DNA of 64,000 nt, from positions 558,001-622,000 of the forward strand of contig DASQMX010000026.1 of assembly GCA_035645275.1 (NCBI GenBank). Direction: 5' to 3'. Shown here one piece after another: positions 32,911 to 42,070 of the stretch. This DNA comes from Paranoxybacillus sp035645275. Lineage in GTDB: Bacteria; Bacillota; Bacilli; Bacillales; Anoxybacillaceae. The notes under the pieces are model-generated. The model had not been told where the DNA came from and searched no databases. It saw only the letters and a program-made list of their open reading frames with translations. Within the stretch, counting starts at the first letter, position 1. Each line of letters opens with the position of its first letter. Both the position numbers and the translations under genes were made by a program.

Positions 32911-33684
32911 ATGAATATTTTTGCTCAGCTGTTTAAAAGTTTATATTCTCCAAATGATATTGCTCGTTTTCGCTTTCAAGGAATCGGAAAAACGATTTTA
33001 TACGTTTTCTTTCTAACATTCATCTCTGTGCTACCAATGACTTATCATTTTATCAATGATTTTGTGGAAGGAATCAAAAATACAGGCGAACTGTTAAAAA
33101 GTGAACTTCCGGAGTTTACGATTGAAAATGGTGAACTTAGTTCTTCAGCAGATAAACCTGTCATTATTGACAAGAGCGGATTCCGAATTGTGTTTGATAG
33201 TACTGGACAAACGACAAAAGAAGATGTTGAGCGCTATACTAATGCAATTGGTTTTCTAAAGCACGAGATTGTTCTTGTTGCCAATTCAGAGACACAATAT
33301 TATGATTACGCAATGTTTCAAAATATGAAACTAACGGACAAAGACGTACACTCATTTATTGAAACATTGCAATCCTTAATGCCGGTTATTATCCCAGTTA
33401 CGTTCGTGATTTTGTACATATTCGCAAGTGCAAGCAAATTTATCGGCATTACGTTTCTTGCTTTTATAGGCCTAATTATTCGGGGGACACTTGGCAAAAA
33501 TATTAAATACAGACATACATGGATTATGTCTGCTTACGCAGTTACTCTTTCAACAATCTTTTTCACGATTATGGAATCTTTGCAAGTTGTTGTTCCTTAT
33601 GCTTTAGCGATTCATTGGTTTGTCTCTGTAACTGTCTTATTTCTAGCGATTAAAGAAATACCTTCACCAAAGCTGGCTGAATAA
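32911..33684 (+). CDS. yqgB: DUF1189 membrane protein YqgB
   Basis: 257-aa membrane protein of the DUF1189/YqgB family. One N-terminal membrane helix (ILYVFFLTFISVLPMTYHF), an extracellular domain of ~110 residues, then four hydrophobic segments (VIIPVTFVILYIFA, FIGITFLAFIGLII, SAYAVTLSTIFFTI, LAIHWFVSVTVLFLAI). Function unknown. AAGGATG precedes the GTG-ATG pair; ATG 32911 is chosen. Position beside sodA matches B. subtilis. Confidence 0.85.
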   Translation: MNIFAQLFKSLYSPNDIARFRFQGIGKTILYVFFLTFISVLPMTYHFINDFVEGIKNTGELLKSELPEFTIENGELSSSADKPVIIDKSGFRIVFDSTGQTTKEDVERYTNAIGFLKHEIVLVANSETQYYDYAMFQNMKLTDKDVHSFIETLQSLMPVIIPVTFVILYIFASASKFIGITFLAFIGLIIRGTLGKNIKYRHTWIMSAYAVTLSTIFFTIMESLQVVVPYALAIHWFVSVTVLFLAIKEIPSPKLAE

Positions 33685-33718
33685 AAAAAGGCTGCCTCAT
33701 TGAGACAGCCTTTTTTCA
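33684..33718. terminator. Bidirectional intrinsic terminator
   Basis: GGCTGCCTCA / TGAGACAGCC with A and T runs at either side, between the converging yqgB and chemoreceptor genes. Confidence 0.85.
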
Positions 33719-33721
33719 TTA

Positions 33722-35479
33722 TTATACCTGCAAATTTTTCGTCAACTTTTCAAGTGATTTTGATAAATCCGTTAGCTTTAAACCAATTTGATACATATCT
33801 TTCATTTGATTAGCTTGTTCGTCTGATGAATGCAACATTTGTTCGGTGCTTGCTAATGTTTGCTGGGAAACGGAAACAAATTCAAGTGTTGATTTTTCCA
33901 TAACAGGAAGAGTCTCGTTAAGCTGTTCCAAATCGTTTTTCATATCAGCTAAATTCTTACTCACCCGAGCAATTTGTTCCATCAATGTATCCAGTGACTG
34001 TTTCGCATGGTTAGCTTTTGATAAGTAAGAAGTAATATTGTTTGACATCGTTGAAAATTCACTCGCTGCTTTTACTGTAGCATTTTCCATCGATACAATC
34101 GATTCTGTAATTTCTTCGGTTGCTTTTGCTGATTGTTCTGCTAATTTTCTTACCTCAGTCGCCACAACAGCAAACCCTTTTCCTGCTTCTCCTGCTCTCG
34201 CCGCTTCAATCGCTGCATTGAGCGCCAACAATTTTGTTTGCTCGGCGATTTGTCTAATCAAATCAACGACTTTTGTAATCGAGTTAGAATGCTCTTTTAC
34301 TCCATTAATCGTTTTTAACATTCTGCCAAATTCATTCCCTAATAAAAGAATCGCATCAATCATTTCCGTAATATTTTTCTCGCCATCTGCGGCAAAATGG
34401 TTCATATCATTGGAGCTTTCGGAAATAACAGCCATGTTGTCAAGCGTTGTTGTAATTTGCTGTTTCATTTGTTCGAATGTATGAATGCTGAAATCTGAAG
34501 TCGTTGCCGTTTCTTCTGCACCGCTTCTCACGATATGAATGGCACTCACCAATTCATTGCTGCATTGCAACACATTTTCAGATGCAATCTTCAATTCCTC
34601 GCCGGTTTGCGATAACTGAACGGTTGTTGTATCAATTTCTGCAATCATTTTTTTCATGTTTGTTAACATTTGATTAAAACTGTCAATCAACGATTGGATT
34701 TCCGGAGTAGTTGCAACAATATCAATATTTGCGCGTAAATCGCCTTGTTCCACTTTTTTCATCACATTACGTAAAATCGTCAGTGGATTTGTTAAACTTC
34801 TCACTAATGCAATAATCATAAGCGACGATAAGACTGCACTAATCGCGACAGTGATGAAAGTAAATTGCTTAAGTTGTTTGACCGTACTGATGTATGAATC
34901 TGTTGGCACGACTAACACATATAAGCCTTTTAATTCTTGGATTTCCTTGTATGCAAGAGTATAGTCCGTGCCTTTCATCGTATAGTGCGATACTCCTTGT
35001 TTCTCTTTATTCATTTTATTAATTAACTCCGTTGGAAAATGAAGGCTTGAGCGCTCGCTGACTTTAAATGGTTTTACCTCATTTTTCGTAATAAGAAAAA
35101 AATCCGCGCTTAATCCATCTTGAACCAATTCTGCTTGCTGTTTTCTAATGCTGCCGTTAAGCTTATGTAAAAACTGATCTTCTTTTCCAACATATATGTA
35201 CATTAAATTTTGTGCAATTTCATACATCGTATTTACTTCCCGATCTAACCGGTTTTCAATGATTTTCATCGTCGTGTTTTTCGCTTTTTGATAAGAAACA
35301 TACCCTACAATGCCGATTGAAATAATAAGAAGGCTTAAAAACAAAATAAGTAAACGGTTTTGCAAGCTAACCTTTAATAGCCATTTTTGAATTTGATTGT
35401 GCTTCTTTATCGAACGATGTTGTGTTTTCTTACGAAAGTTAAATGTTAAGAGAGGTCTTAGTTTTCTTGTTACATTCAT
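33722..35479 (-). CDS. Methyl-accepting chemotaxis protein
   Basis: 585-aa transmembrane chemoreceptor. Basic N-terminus, membrane helix 1 (LLILFLSLLIISIGIVGYV), an extracellular sensor of ~150 residues, helix 2 (FTFITVAISAVLSSLMIIALV), a HAMP domain, then a cytoplasmic coiled coil whose tip LALNAAIEAARAGEAGKGFA is the CheA/CheW-contact signature. Ligand unknown. ATG 35479 is chosen, with GGGGG upstream; an in-frame TTG at 35497 is also possible. B. subtilis has no chemoreceptor at this site. Confidence 0.92.
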   Translation of the reverse strand: MNVTRKLRPLLTFNFRKKTQHRSIKKHNQIQKWLLKVSLQNRLLILFLSLLIISIGIVGYVSYQKAKNTTMKIIENRLDREVNTMYEIAQNLMYIYVGKEDQFLHKLNGSIRKQQAELVQDGLSADFFLITKNEVKPFKVSERSSLHFPTELINKMNKEKQGVSHYTMKGTDYTLAYKEIQELKGLYVLVVPTDSYISTVKQLKQFTFITVAISAVLSSLMIIALVRSLTNPLTILRNVMKKVEQGDLRANIDIVATTPEIQSLIDSFNQMLTNMKKMIAEIDTTTVQLSQTGEELKIASENVLQCSNELVSAIHIVRSGAEETATTSDFSIHTFEQMKQQITTTLDNMAVISESSNDMNHFAADGEKNITEMIDAILLLGNEFGRMLKTINGVKEHSNSITKVVDLIRQIAEQTKLLALNAAIEAARAGEAGKGFAVVATEVRKLAEQSAKATEEITESIVSMENATVKAASEFSTMSNNITSYLSKANHAKQSLDTLMEQIARVSKNLADMKNDLEQLNETLPVMEKSTLEFVSVSQQTLASTEQMLHSSDEQANQMKDMYQIGLKLTDLSKSLEKLTKNLQV

Positions 35480-35656
35480 TTTCTTATTTTCCCCCAATCC
35501 AAGTTCTTCCCCCTTGATAACATTTAGGAAAATTATACTAGAAACATGTTAACGAAATGTTAAGTAAACATTAATTTTATACCAACAAAAAACGAACATA
35601 TTTTTTAAGGACAAGCATAGATAAAGAAGTAAGAAGGATTTTGGGGGAAATGGTCT

Positions 35657-35980
35657 ATGAAAAAACTGACGGGCTTGCTCATTTTATGTTTTGTTATATA
35701 TATTGTTTATCACGATGTTACAAATGGAACATTACCTGCTGCCTCAACAACCTCTCACATTCAAACGGTAAAAGCAGAAAATAAGGAAGCATTAAATTAC
35801 AAAACGATGAAAGTAAAAGCGGGAGATACGATTTTATCAATTATGGAAAAAGAAAGGAATGGACCTCTTCCCGTTTCCATTGAACAGTTAATAAAAGATT
35901 TTGAAGCCCTTAATCCCGGTGTAAAAACAGAATCATTGCAGATTGGAAAAACATATAAGTTTCCTGTTTACAAGGAATAA
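35657..35980 (+). CDS. yqfZ: LysM-domain protein YqfZ
   Basis: 107-aa protein with an N-terminal signal anchor (LTGLLILCFVIYIVYHDV) and a C-terminal LysM repeat (KVKAGDTILSIMEKE to IGKTYKFPVYKE), expected on the wall side. YqfZ is under sporulation control in B. subtilis, by recollection. GGGGGAAATGG precedes the ATG. Immediately upstream of ispG as in B. subtilis. Confidence 0.85.
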   Translation: MKKLTGLLILCFVIYIVYHDVTNGTLPAASTTSHIQTVKAENKEALNYKTMKVKAGDTILSIMEKERNGPLPVSIEQLIKDFEALNPGVKTESLQIGKTYKFPVYKE

Positions 35981-36140
35981 GATATGGTGAATTTCTTGTC
36001 AATTCATCATTATCATTGTTACAATAATTCAGAAGAAAATATAAACTAGGTCAGTCATAGTTCCCTTGAGATTATTGCTGTGGTATGATAAAGCAGTTAC
36101 CATCAATCCATCAACTTGTTTTCAAAGGAGCGAATCACAC

Positions 36141-37250
36141 GTGAGTGAAATTATCCATCGTTCAAAAACCCGTCCCGTTCGCGTCGGAAATTTAACAATT
36201 GGCGGGAGCAATGAAGTCATTATTCAAAGTATGACGACGACGAAAACACACGATGTCGAAGCGACCGTTGCAGAAATAAAACGTTTAGAAGAAGCGGGAT
36301 GTCAAATTGTTCGGGTTGCATGCCCTGATGAACGGGCAGCAAATGCCATTCCTGAAATTAAAAAGCGAATTAATATTCCGCTTGTCGTTGATATACACTT
36401 CGATTATAGACTTGCCTTAAAAGCTATTGAAGGCGGAGCTGACAAAATTCGAATTAATCCTGGAAACATTGGGCGTCGCGAGAAAGTAGAAGCAGTTGTC
36501 AAAGCAGCGAAAGAACGTGGAATACCGATTCGCATTGGTGTTAACGCCGGTTCTTTAGAAAAGCGGATTTTAGAAAAATACGGCTATCCAACAGCTGATG
36601 GTATGGTCGAAAGCGCATTGCATCATATTCGAATTTTGGAAGAATTAGACTTCCATGATATTATCGTTTCATTAAAAGCATCTGATGTACGTTTAGCGAT
36701 CGAAGCATACGAGAAAGCAGCGAGAACGTTTGACTATCCTCTTCACCTCGGCATTACAGAGTCCGGAACATTATTCGCCGGAACGGTTAAAAGCGCTGCT
36801 GGGCTTGGAGCGATTTTAAGCAAAGGAATCGGTAATACGATTCGCGTTTCTTTAAGCGCTGACCCTGTTGAAGAAGTAAAAGTAGCTAGGGAATTGCTAA
36901 AAGCATTTGGATTGGCTGCCAATGCCGCAACATTAATTTCCTGCCCGACTTGTGGACGTATCGAAATCGACTTAATTAGCATTGCCAATGAAATTGAAGA
37001 ATATATCGCCAAAATTAAAGCACCGATTAAAGTGGCGGTTCTTGGGTGCGCCGTAAACGGTCCAGGAGAAGCGCGCGAAGCGGACATTGGAATTGCCGGG
37101 GCACGCGGTGAAGGATTGTTGTTCCGTCACGGAAAAATTGTTCGTAAAGTTCCTGAAGAAACAATGGTTGAAGAACTGAAAAAAGAAGTGGACAAACTAG
37201 CCGAAGAATACTTCGCAAAACAAAAAGAAAAACAATCACAAAAAGCTTGA
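36141..37250 (+). CDS. ispG: 4-hydroxy-3-methylbut-2-en-1-yl diphosphate synthase
   Basis: 369-aa [4Fe-4S] enzyme of the MEP isoprenoid pathway, converting MEcPP to HMBPP. TIM-barrel N-terminal part with IQSMTTTKTHDVEAT and GGADKIRINPGNIG, and the Fe-S domain with SCPTCGR and LGCAVNGPGEA giving the three cysteine ligands. A GTG at 36141 after AAAGGAG is chosen because the reading VSEIIHRSKTRPVRVG matches the family start; the longer frame has unrelated sequence. It works with ispH (44143). Confidence 0.95.
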   Translation: MSEIIHRSKTRPVRVGNLTIGGSNEVIIQSMTTTKTHDVEATVAEIKRLEEAGCQIVRVACPDERAANAIPEIKKRINIPLVVDIHFDYRLALKAIEGGADKIRINPGNIGRREKVEAVVKAAKERGIPIRIGVNAGSLEKRILEKYGYPTADGMVESALHHIRILEELDFHDIIVSLKASDVRLAIEAYEKAARTFDYPLHLGITESGTLFAGTVKSAAGLGAILSKGIGNTIRVSLSADPVEEVKVARELLKAFGLAANAATLISCPTCGRIEIDLISIANEIEEYIAKIKAPIKVAVLGCAVNGPGEAREADIGIAGARGEGLLFRHGKIVRKVPEETMVEELKKEVDKLAEEYFAKQKEKQSQKA

Positions 37251-37275
37251 CGCTTAATGCGCCAAGCTTTTTCTT
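37241..37275 (+). terminator. Intrinsic terminator of ispG
   Basis: AAAAGCTTG-ACGC / GCG-CAAGCTTTT stem that includes the stop codon, followed by T-rich sequence. Confidence 0.8.
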
Positions 37276-37306
37276 TATCGCTTTAATGCATTGGGGGTCA
37301 GACCCC

Positions 37307-37675
37307 TTAACGATAAAACGGTAGGACGAACATTGCGATGATGATGGAAACGATACCAATGCCAATTGCCCATGCTCCCAATGTCTCGGCACCGCGTCTG
37401 CGGGCAATGAATCCTAAAATAATCCCGGCTGCTCCAAGAATGACCGGCATTATAAATAAGGAAACAATGGAGAAAGCAAGAGCTAACCAGCCGATCCCTT
37501 TTCCATTCGCTTCTTCAGCGTTTCTATTGTCTTCCTTATTTTCTTCGCGACGGATCGTGCGGACTGGCTCAGCCACTTCCGCTGCCGTTTCCTCCATAAA
37601 ATCAGGCTCGCTGTTCGGTTGCATCATCGATTGTACCCTGGTCTCGTTATACGTTTGTTCACGATTATCTACCAT
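37307..37675 (-). CDS. yqfX: Membrane protein YqfX
   Basis: 122 aa. The N-terminal ~60 residues are soluble and acidic; two hydrophobic segments follow (WLALAFSIVSLFIMPVILGAAGIILGF and LGAWAIGIGIVSIIIAMFVLPF) with a basic ARRRG loop between, a DUF4190-like arrangement. It ends FVLPFYR. GAGGGAAAA precedes the ATG at 37675. Position between ispG and yqfW supports YqfX. Function unknown. Confidence 0.82.
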   Translation of the reverse strand: MVDNREQTYNETRVQSMMQPNSEPDFMEETAAEVAEPVRTIRREENKEDNRNAEEANGKGIGWLALAFSIVSLFIMPVILGAAGIILGFIARRRGAETLGAWAIGIGIVSIIIAMFVLPFYR

Positions 37676-37831
37676 GCTTTTTTCCCTCGCTTTCTTTAAG
37701 TGAGGAGCATTTATTAGTATGGTTGTTCTACTGTAAAATATCGCTGTTAATGTTTTCATAACAAAGGAAAAAACATCCCCCATATGTTACAATAGGACAA
37801 GAAACACATCTTAAAGGAGTGCAGCTTTAGA

Positions 37832-38392
37832 ATGAAAAGATTAGGAATTGACATAGATGGTACAGTAACATGTCCGACTACATTTATTCCTTACTTAAAC
37901 AAATCATTTAATAAACAACTGACACTTGACGATATTACTCAATACGACTTAGTTCCGATTCTCGAGACAACCGAAGAAGAACTCAATGAATGGATGGATA
38001 AATACGAACCGATTATTTATCGTCAAGCTCCATTAGCTAAGCATGCATTAGATGTCATCAATGACTGGAAACATCGATTTGAGCTTTTCTACATAAGCGC
38101 ACGCGGAAAACATTTATACGACATAACAGAACAATGGTTTAAAGAAAACAATGTTCATTATCATCACATTGAATTAGTTGGCTCGCATGATAAAATTGAA
38201 GCGGTCAAAAAATACAACATCGCTGCCTTTTTCGAAGACAAATATGATAATGCGTGCGATATTGGTGAGCAATGTAATATTCCTGTTATTTTATTTAATA
38301 CACCATACAACCAAGGACCGCTTCCCAAACAAGTGATTCGCGTCAATAGCTGGCTCGAAGCAAAAAAGCATATCGATGCCATTTTCAAATAG
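37832..38392 (+). CDS. yqfW: HAD-type 5'(3')-nucleotidase-like protein YqfW
   Basis: 186 aa, HAD superfamily, related to 5'(3')-deoxyribonucleotidases. Motif I GIDIDGTVTCP, motif II FYISARGK and motif IV AFFEDKYDNA are visible, with the cap formed by residues ~20-80. It is expected to be a cytoplasmic Mg-dependent phosphatase of unknown substrate. AAAGGAG precedes the ATG at 37832. Confidence 0.85.
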   Translation: MKRLGIDIDGTVTCPTTFIPYLNKSFNKQLTLDDITQYDLVPILETTEEELNEWMDKYEPIIYRQAPLAKHALDVINDWKHRFELFYISARGKHLYDITEQWFKENNVHYHHIELVGSHDKIEAVKKYNIAAFFEDKYDNACDIGEQCNIPVILFNTPYNQGPLPKQVIRVNSWLEAKKHIDAIFK

Positions 38393-38403
38393 GAAAATAT
38401 GAA

Positions 38404-38512
38404 GAGGCTGACCCATAAGTGTCTGACCTCAGGTACACTCCACAATATATAGTTCATTTATTTGAACTATATATTGTGGAGTGCGGTCTGACTCAGCTTT
38501 AGGGGCAGCCTC
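38404..38512. repeat. Dispersed palindromic repeat, copy 4
   Basis: Ends GAGGCTGACCC / GGGGCAGCCTC. The centre is a perfect 20-base inverted repeat with a six-base loop (38437-38456 and 38463-38482, core CACAATATATAG). It fills the space between the converging yqfW and zur genes, adjacent to the zur stop. Confidence 0.9.
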
Positions 38513-38513
38513 T

Positions 38514-38936
38514 TTATAAGTTTTGCTGGATACATTCCGGACATTTTCCATATATTTCGAATTTGTGATTAGAAACTTCATACCCATGCAAATCCTCTGA
38601 TAATTCTTTCATCGGACAAGTGGCAATCTCTTTTGTTTTGCCGCACTCCATGCAAATAAAATGGTGATGATGATGATGAGTGTCACATTTAAAACGGAAA
38701 TGCTTCTCTCCAGATAATTCGGTCATTTCAAAAATCCCCAGTTCTACAAACAAAGACAAATTGCGATAAATCGTATCGAAGCTTAAACCTGGATAACGAT
38801 CCTTTAAAGCATCTAATACATCTTTCGCCGTTAAATATTTATTTGTTGCTGCAAACAATTGCAGCATGTCCTCGCGTTTGTCTGTATGCTTAAATCCTTT
38901 TTCCTTCATTAATTGAATCGCTTCTGTTACATTCAT
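38514..38936 (-). CDS. zur: Zinc uptake regulator Zur (Fur family)
   Basis: 140-aa metalloregulator. N-terminal winged helix (residues ~8-75, KHTDKREDMLQLF, LSFDTIYRNLSLF). The dimerisation domain has the structural zinc Cys pairs CMEC (C95, C98) and CPEC (C132, C135). A run of six His at 87-92 precedes the first pair, longer than usual. It represses zinc import when zinc is sufficient. AAGGGG precedes the ATG at 38936, which follows znuB by five bases; a Zur box precedes znuC, so the operon is self-regulated. Confidence 0.93.
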   Translation of the reverse strand: MNVTEAIQLMKEKGFKHTDKREDMLQLFAATNKYLTAKDVLDALKDRYPGLSFDTIYRNLSLFVELGIFEMTELSGEKHFRFKCDTHHHHHHFICMECGKTKEIATCPMKELSEDLHGYEVSNHKFEIYGKCPECIQQNL

Positions 38937-38941
38937 ACTTT

Positions 38942-39775
38942 CTAGCCCCTTCCCCATTTTTTCCATAGAATTACAATAAACAAAATAAGGACAGCAAGCA
39001 TGACAATCGTTCCGCCTGGCGCTAAATCAAGATAGTAAGCAAAAATTAATCCGAGAATAACCGACAATTCGCCAAACAAAATAGAAAAAACAATGGTTTG
39101 TTTAAACCCTCTAGCAATGCGAATACTTGCCGCCACAGGCAGCGTCATTAATGAAGATACAAGCAAAATCCCGACAATTCTCATGGAAGCAGCAATGACT
39201 AATGCTACTAATATAATAAAAACGAAATGAACCGTTTTCGCCTTAATTCCCGATGCAACCGCATGCTCCTCATCAAAAGATAAAAGGAATAATTCTTTGT
39301 ACAGTAAAAAAATCGTCACAATAACGCCCAACGTAATAAATAGCACTGTCCATAAATCAGAGCGACTTACCGCGCTTACGCTTCCGAATAAATAAGAAAA
39401 CAAATCCGTATTAAAACCATCTGCCATGGAAATAAAAATAACGCTTAAACCAATTCCGCTTGATAAAATAATGGGAATAGCCAGTTCTTGATAATGTTTA
39501 TATACCGAGCGTAATTTTTCAATAAACAGCGAGCCGGCAACCGAAAATGTCATTCCCATATAAAGAGGGTTAAATAGAAAAGAGCCCATCAATTTCTTTT
39601 CTAATAACAAACTTGCGGCAATTCCGGCCAACGTCACGTGACTAAGGGCATCAGCAATTAAAGACAGGCGGCGCACAACGATAAAAACGCCTAATAAAGG
39701 AGCTACAATGCCAATTAAAACACCTGTAAAAAAAGCATTTTGCAAAAACTCGTACCGAAATATCGCTTCAACCAT
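38942..39775 (-). CDS. znuB: Zinc ABC transporter permease
   Basis: 277-aa permease of the ZnuB/AdcB (ABC-3) family with about eight hydrophobic segments. The family marks GVFIVVRRLSLIADALSHVTLAG and SFDEEHAVASGI are present. Works with ZnuC below; no binding protein gene is in this cluster. GGAGG precedes the ATG at 39775. Confidence 0.93.
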   Translation of the reverse strand: MVEAIFRYEFLQNAFFTGVLIGIVAPLLGVFIVVRRLSLIADALSHVTLAGIAASLLLEKKLMGSFLFNPLYMGMTFSVAGSLFIEKLRSVYKHYQELAIPIILSSGIGLSVIFISMADGFNTDLFSYLFGSVSAVSRSDLWTVLFITLGVIVTIFLLYKELFLLSFDEEHAVASGIKAKTVHFVFIILVALVIAASMRIVGILLVSSLMTLPVAASIRIARGFKQTIVFSILFGELSVILGLIFAYYLDLAPGGTIVMLAVLILFIVILWKKWGRG

Positions 39776-39791
39776 TTTACCTATTCCTCCA

Positions 39792-40556
39792 TTAATGGTC
39801 ATGAGAAAGCACGTGAAGATGATGACCGTAAAATCGCGATAATTCTTTGCTATCTAATTGTGCAAACTCTTGAGCTTTCCCGTGAAAATGCAAATGTTTA
39901 TTAAGACAGGCTACATGAGTCACTTTTTCCGTAATCGTGCCGATATCATGTGTCACTAATAGAAGCGTAATGCCTAAATGACGATTTAACTCATCAAGCA
40001 TATTATAAAAATTTTGCACATGATGTACATCCACCCCGACAGTCGGCTCATCTAAAATGAGTAAATCCGGCTGGCTGACGATCGCTCTCGCAATAAATAC
40101 GCGCTGTTGTTGACCGCCAGAAAGTTCACCAATGTTGCGATTGATAAATGGTTTCATTCCAACCGCTTCAATCGCATCAATAACTGCCTGCTTATCCTTT
40201 TTTGACAAAAAACGAAACAGTCCAAGTTTAGACGTTAAGCCGCTGGCAACAACTTCATAAACGGTTGCTGGGAACCCTGTATTAAAGCTGTTTGCCTTTT
40301 GCGAGACAAATCCGATTCGATGCCAATCTTTAAATTCAGAAATCGGTGTACCGAATAAATAAATCTTTCCTGTTTGCGGCTTTAATAAACCTAAGATACA
40401 CTTTAATAACGTTGATTTTCCGGAACCATTTGGACCGACCAATCCTAAAAATGCTCCCTTTAGTACAGAAAGATTAATGTCTTCAAGAACGTTTTCCTTT
40501 TCGTAACGAAAAGATAAGTTTTCTATTTTCAACACATTTTCCTGTTCATTCATCAT
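39792..40556 (-). CDS. znuC: Zinc ABC transporter ATP-binding protein
   Basis: 254-aa ATPase. Walker A GPNGSGKST, Q-loop FVSQKA, signature LSGGQQQR, Walker B LLILDEPTVGVD and switch VTHDIG are present. The His-rich tail (FYGHHLHVLSHDH) is typical of metal-uptake ATPases. Start: AGGTGA lies before the ATG at 40556; an ATG one codon later is equally possible. First gene of znuC-znuB-zur. Confidence 0.93.
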   Translation of the reverse strand: MMNEQENVLKIENLSFRYEKENVLEDINLSVLKGAFLGLVGPNGSGKSTLLKCILGLLKPQTGKIYLFGTPISEFKDWHRIGFVSQKANSFNTGFPATVYEVVASGLTSKLGLFRFLSKKDKQAVIDAIEAVGMKPFINRNIGELSGGQQQRVFIARAIVSQPDLLILDEPTVGVDVHHVQNFYNMLDELNRHLGITLLLVTHDIGTITEKVTHVACLNKHLHFHGKAQEFAQLDSKELSRFYGHHLHVLSHDH

Positions 40557-40578
40557 AATAATCACCTAGTATTCAAAA

Positions 40579-40598
40579 ATTAAGAATGATTACGATTT
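40579..40598 (-). promoter_or_regulatory. Zur box upstream of znuC
   Basis: Minus strand reads AAATCGTAATCATTCTTAAT, close to the Bacillus Zur consensus AAATCGTAATNATTACGATTT with an intact left half. It lies 25-45 bases before the znuC start. The rest of the gap up to 40857 carries no other feature that I can support. Confidence 0.75.
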
Positions 40599-40857
40599 AA
40601 TCATTAAAGTAGTATATACGAAATTGGCACCTTTGTAAACGAAGACTAATGAATCACTGATTTAAACGCCCAGCCCAAAAAACCGTTCGATCGAAAACGC
40701 CGCTAAAGACGCTCCTAACATTATCAAGCGACCTACACTTTCTTTTTTATGTCGTCAATGCGGCCAAATCCCCTTCCTGTTCCCTTCTTTTTTCTAAATT
40801 GATTATAACACCTTCTCCTCTTCCTTTTCATACGATAAGAATGAGGAGGAGAGGGCG

Positions 40858-41118
40858 ATGAACATTTATCAGAAAATCATTAATGAAAAAATCAAAACCA
40901 TTACCCCAGAGGAGCTTGTTTCATATAGTCAAGATTACGGGATTGCGCTAACAATCGAAGAAGCCAAGAAAATTATCTATCTTGCACAACATAATAAAAT
41001 TAACATATTTAATCCACAAGAACGCATAAAGTGGGTGAAAGAGTTGGCAAAAATCACTTCTCCGCAAACAGCTAAACAGGCAAATGAACTATTTTTGAAA
41101 TTTATAAAGAAAAAATAA
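40858..41118 (+). CDS. yqfT: Small protein YqfT (DUF2624)
   Basis: 86-aa soluble, helical, basic protein (NIYQKIINEKIKTITPEELV..., ending FLKFIKKK) matching the DUF2624/YqfT family in length and in its place next to nfo. GGAGGAGAGGG precedes the ATG. Function unknown. Confidence 0.85.
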   Translation: MNIYQKIINEKIKTITPEELVSYSQDYGIALTIEEAKKIIYLAQHNKINIFNPQERIKWVKELAKITSPQTAKQANELFLKFIKKK

Positions 41119-41121
41119 CGC

Positions 41122-41160
41122 AAAAACGGGCGATCCCTTCATTGAGATCGCCATTTTTTC
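41122..41160. terminator. Bidirectional intrinsic terminator between yqfT and nfo
   Basis: GGCGATC / GATCGCC arms (41129-41135, 41146-41152) with A and T runs on the two sides; overlaps the nfo stop. Confidence 0.8.
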
Positions 41161-42052
41161 ATGACTGTATAATTTTTGTGAGAAGTTCTGAATCAAAGGT
41201 TTGCTGACGTAACATGGCAATTTCAAATTTATATGGCGGCTTTTGCTTCTTTTTATCTTCTCCCACATAAGGAGTCTCTAAAATTTTTGGAACATCCTCT
41301 AGCTGCGGATGATGGACAATATAATTGAGCGCTTTAAAGCCGATATAACCGAAGCCGATATTTTCGTGACGGTCTTTTCGGCTTCCGCGCGGATTTTTGC
41401 TGTCATTAATATGGAGCACTTTTAAACGGTCTAACCCAATGATTTTGTCAAATTCATTTAATACACCATCGAAATCTTCAACGATATTATATCCGGCATC
41501 ATGAGTATGGCATGTGTCAAAGCAAACGGATAGCTTTTCATTATAAGTGACCCCATCGATAATCTGTGCCAACTCTTCAAAACGGCTTCCGCACTCTGAG
41601 CCTTTTCCTGCCATCGTTTCTAAGGCAATTTGCACATTTTGCTCACGCGTTAACACTTCATTTAGTCCTTCAATAATCTTTTTAATCCCTGCCTCTATTC
41701 CGGCACCCACATGCGCTCCCGGATGGAGAACAATTTGTTTCGCACCAATGGCCTCTGTTCGTTCAATTTCCGAACGTAAAAAATTCACGCCAAGCTCAAA
41801 CGTATCAGCATTTACTGTATTTCCGATATTGATAATATACGGGGCGTGAACGACAATTTCCTCGATGTTGTGTTCTTTCATATGGCGAAGACCTGCTTCA
41901 ATATTCAATTCTTCAATTTTTTTTCGTCTTGTATTTTGCGGAGCCCCCGTATAAATCATAAACGTATTTGCTCCGTATGAAACTGCTTCCTCACTCGCAG
42001 CTAACAGCATTTTTTTTCCGCTCATCGATACATGTGAACCAATTTTCAACAT
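41159..42052 (-). CDS. nfo: Endonuclease IV
   Basis: 297-aa AP endonuclease that cuts 5' to abasic sites in base-excision repair. A TIM barrel with a trinuclear zinc centre; ligand motifs include HAPYIINIGN, LHPGAHVG, ALETMAGKGSE, VCFDTCHTHDAGY and HINDSKNPRGSRKDRHENIG. Full length. AAGGATG-type ribosome binding site before the ATG at 42052. Likely cotranscribed with cshB, 18 bases upstream. Confidence 0.96.
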   Translation of the reverse strand: MLKIGSHVSMSGKKMLLAASEEAVSYGANTFMIYTGAPQNTRRKKIEELNIEAGLRHMKEHNIEEIVVHAPYIINIGNTVNADTFELGVNFLRSEIERTEAIGAKQIVLHPGAHVGAGIEAGIKKIIEGLNEVLTREQNVQIALETMAGKGSECGSRFEELAQIIDGVTYNEKLSVCFDTCHTHDAGYNIVEDFDGVLNEFDKIIGLDRLKVLHINDSKNPRGSRKDRHENIGFGYIGFKALNYIVHHPQLEDVPKILETPYVGEDKKKQKPPYKFEIAMLRQQTFDSELLTKIIQS

Positions 42053-42070
42053 CCTTAAAACTCTCCCTTT

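Noticed and set aside
34038..34484. Long plus-strand frame inside the chemoreceptor gene
   Set aside because: It is antisense to a strongly supported coding region and low in complexity; same for other opposite-strand frames within real genes.
37291..37303. GGGGTCAGACCCC mini-palindrome after ispG
   Set aside because: It shares TCAGAC with the dispersed repeat but is too short to assign as a copy, and it lacks a T tract for a terminator.
40662..40721. Nineteen-codon ORF (MLGASLAAFSIERFFGLGV) upstream of znuC on the minus strand
   Set aside because: The reading frame continues upstream without a start or ribosome binding site until a stop; it could be a relic, but evidence is too thin.
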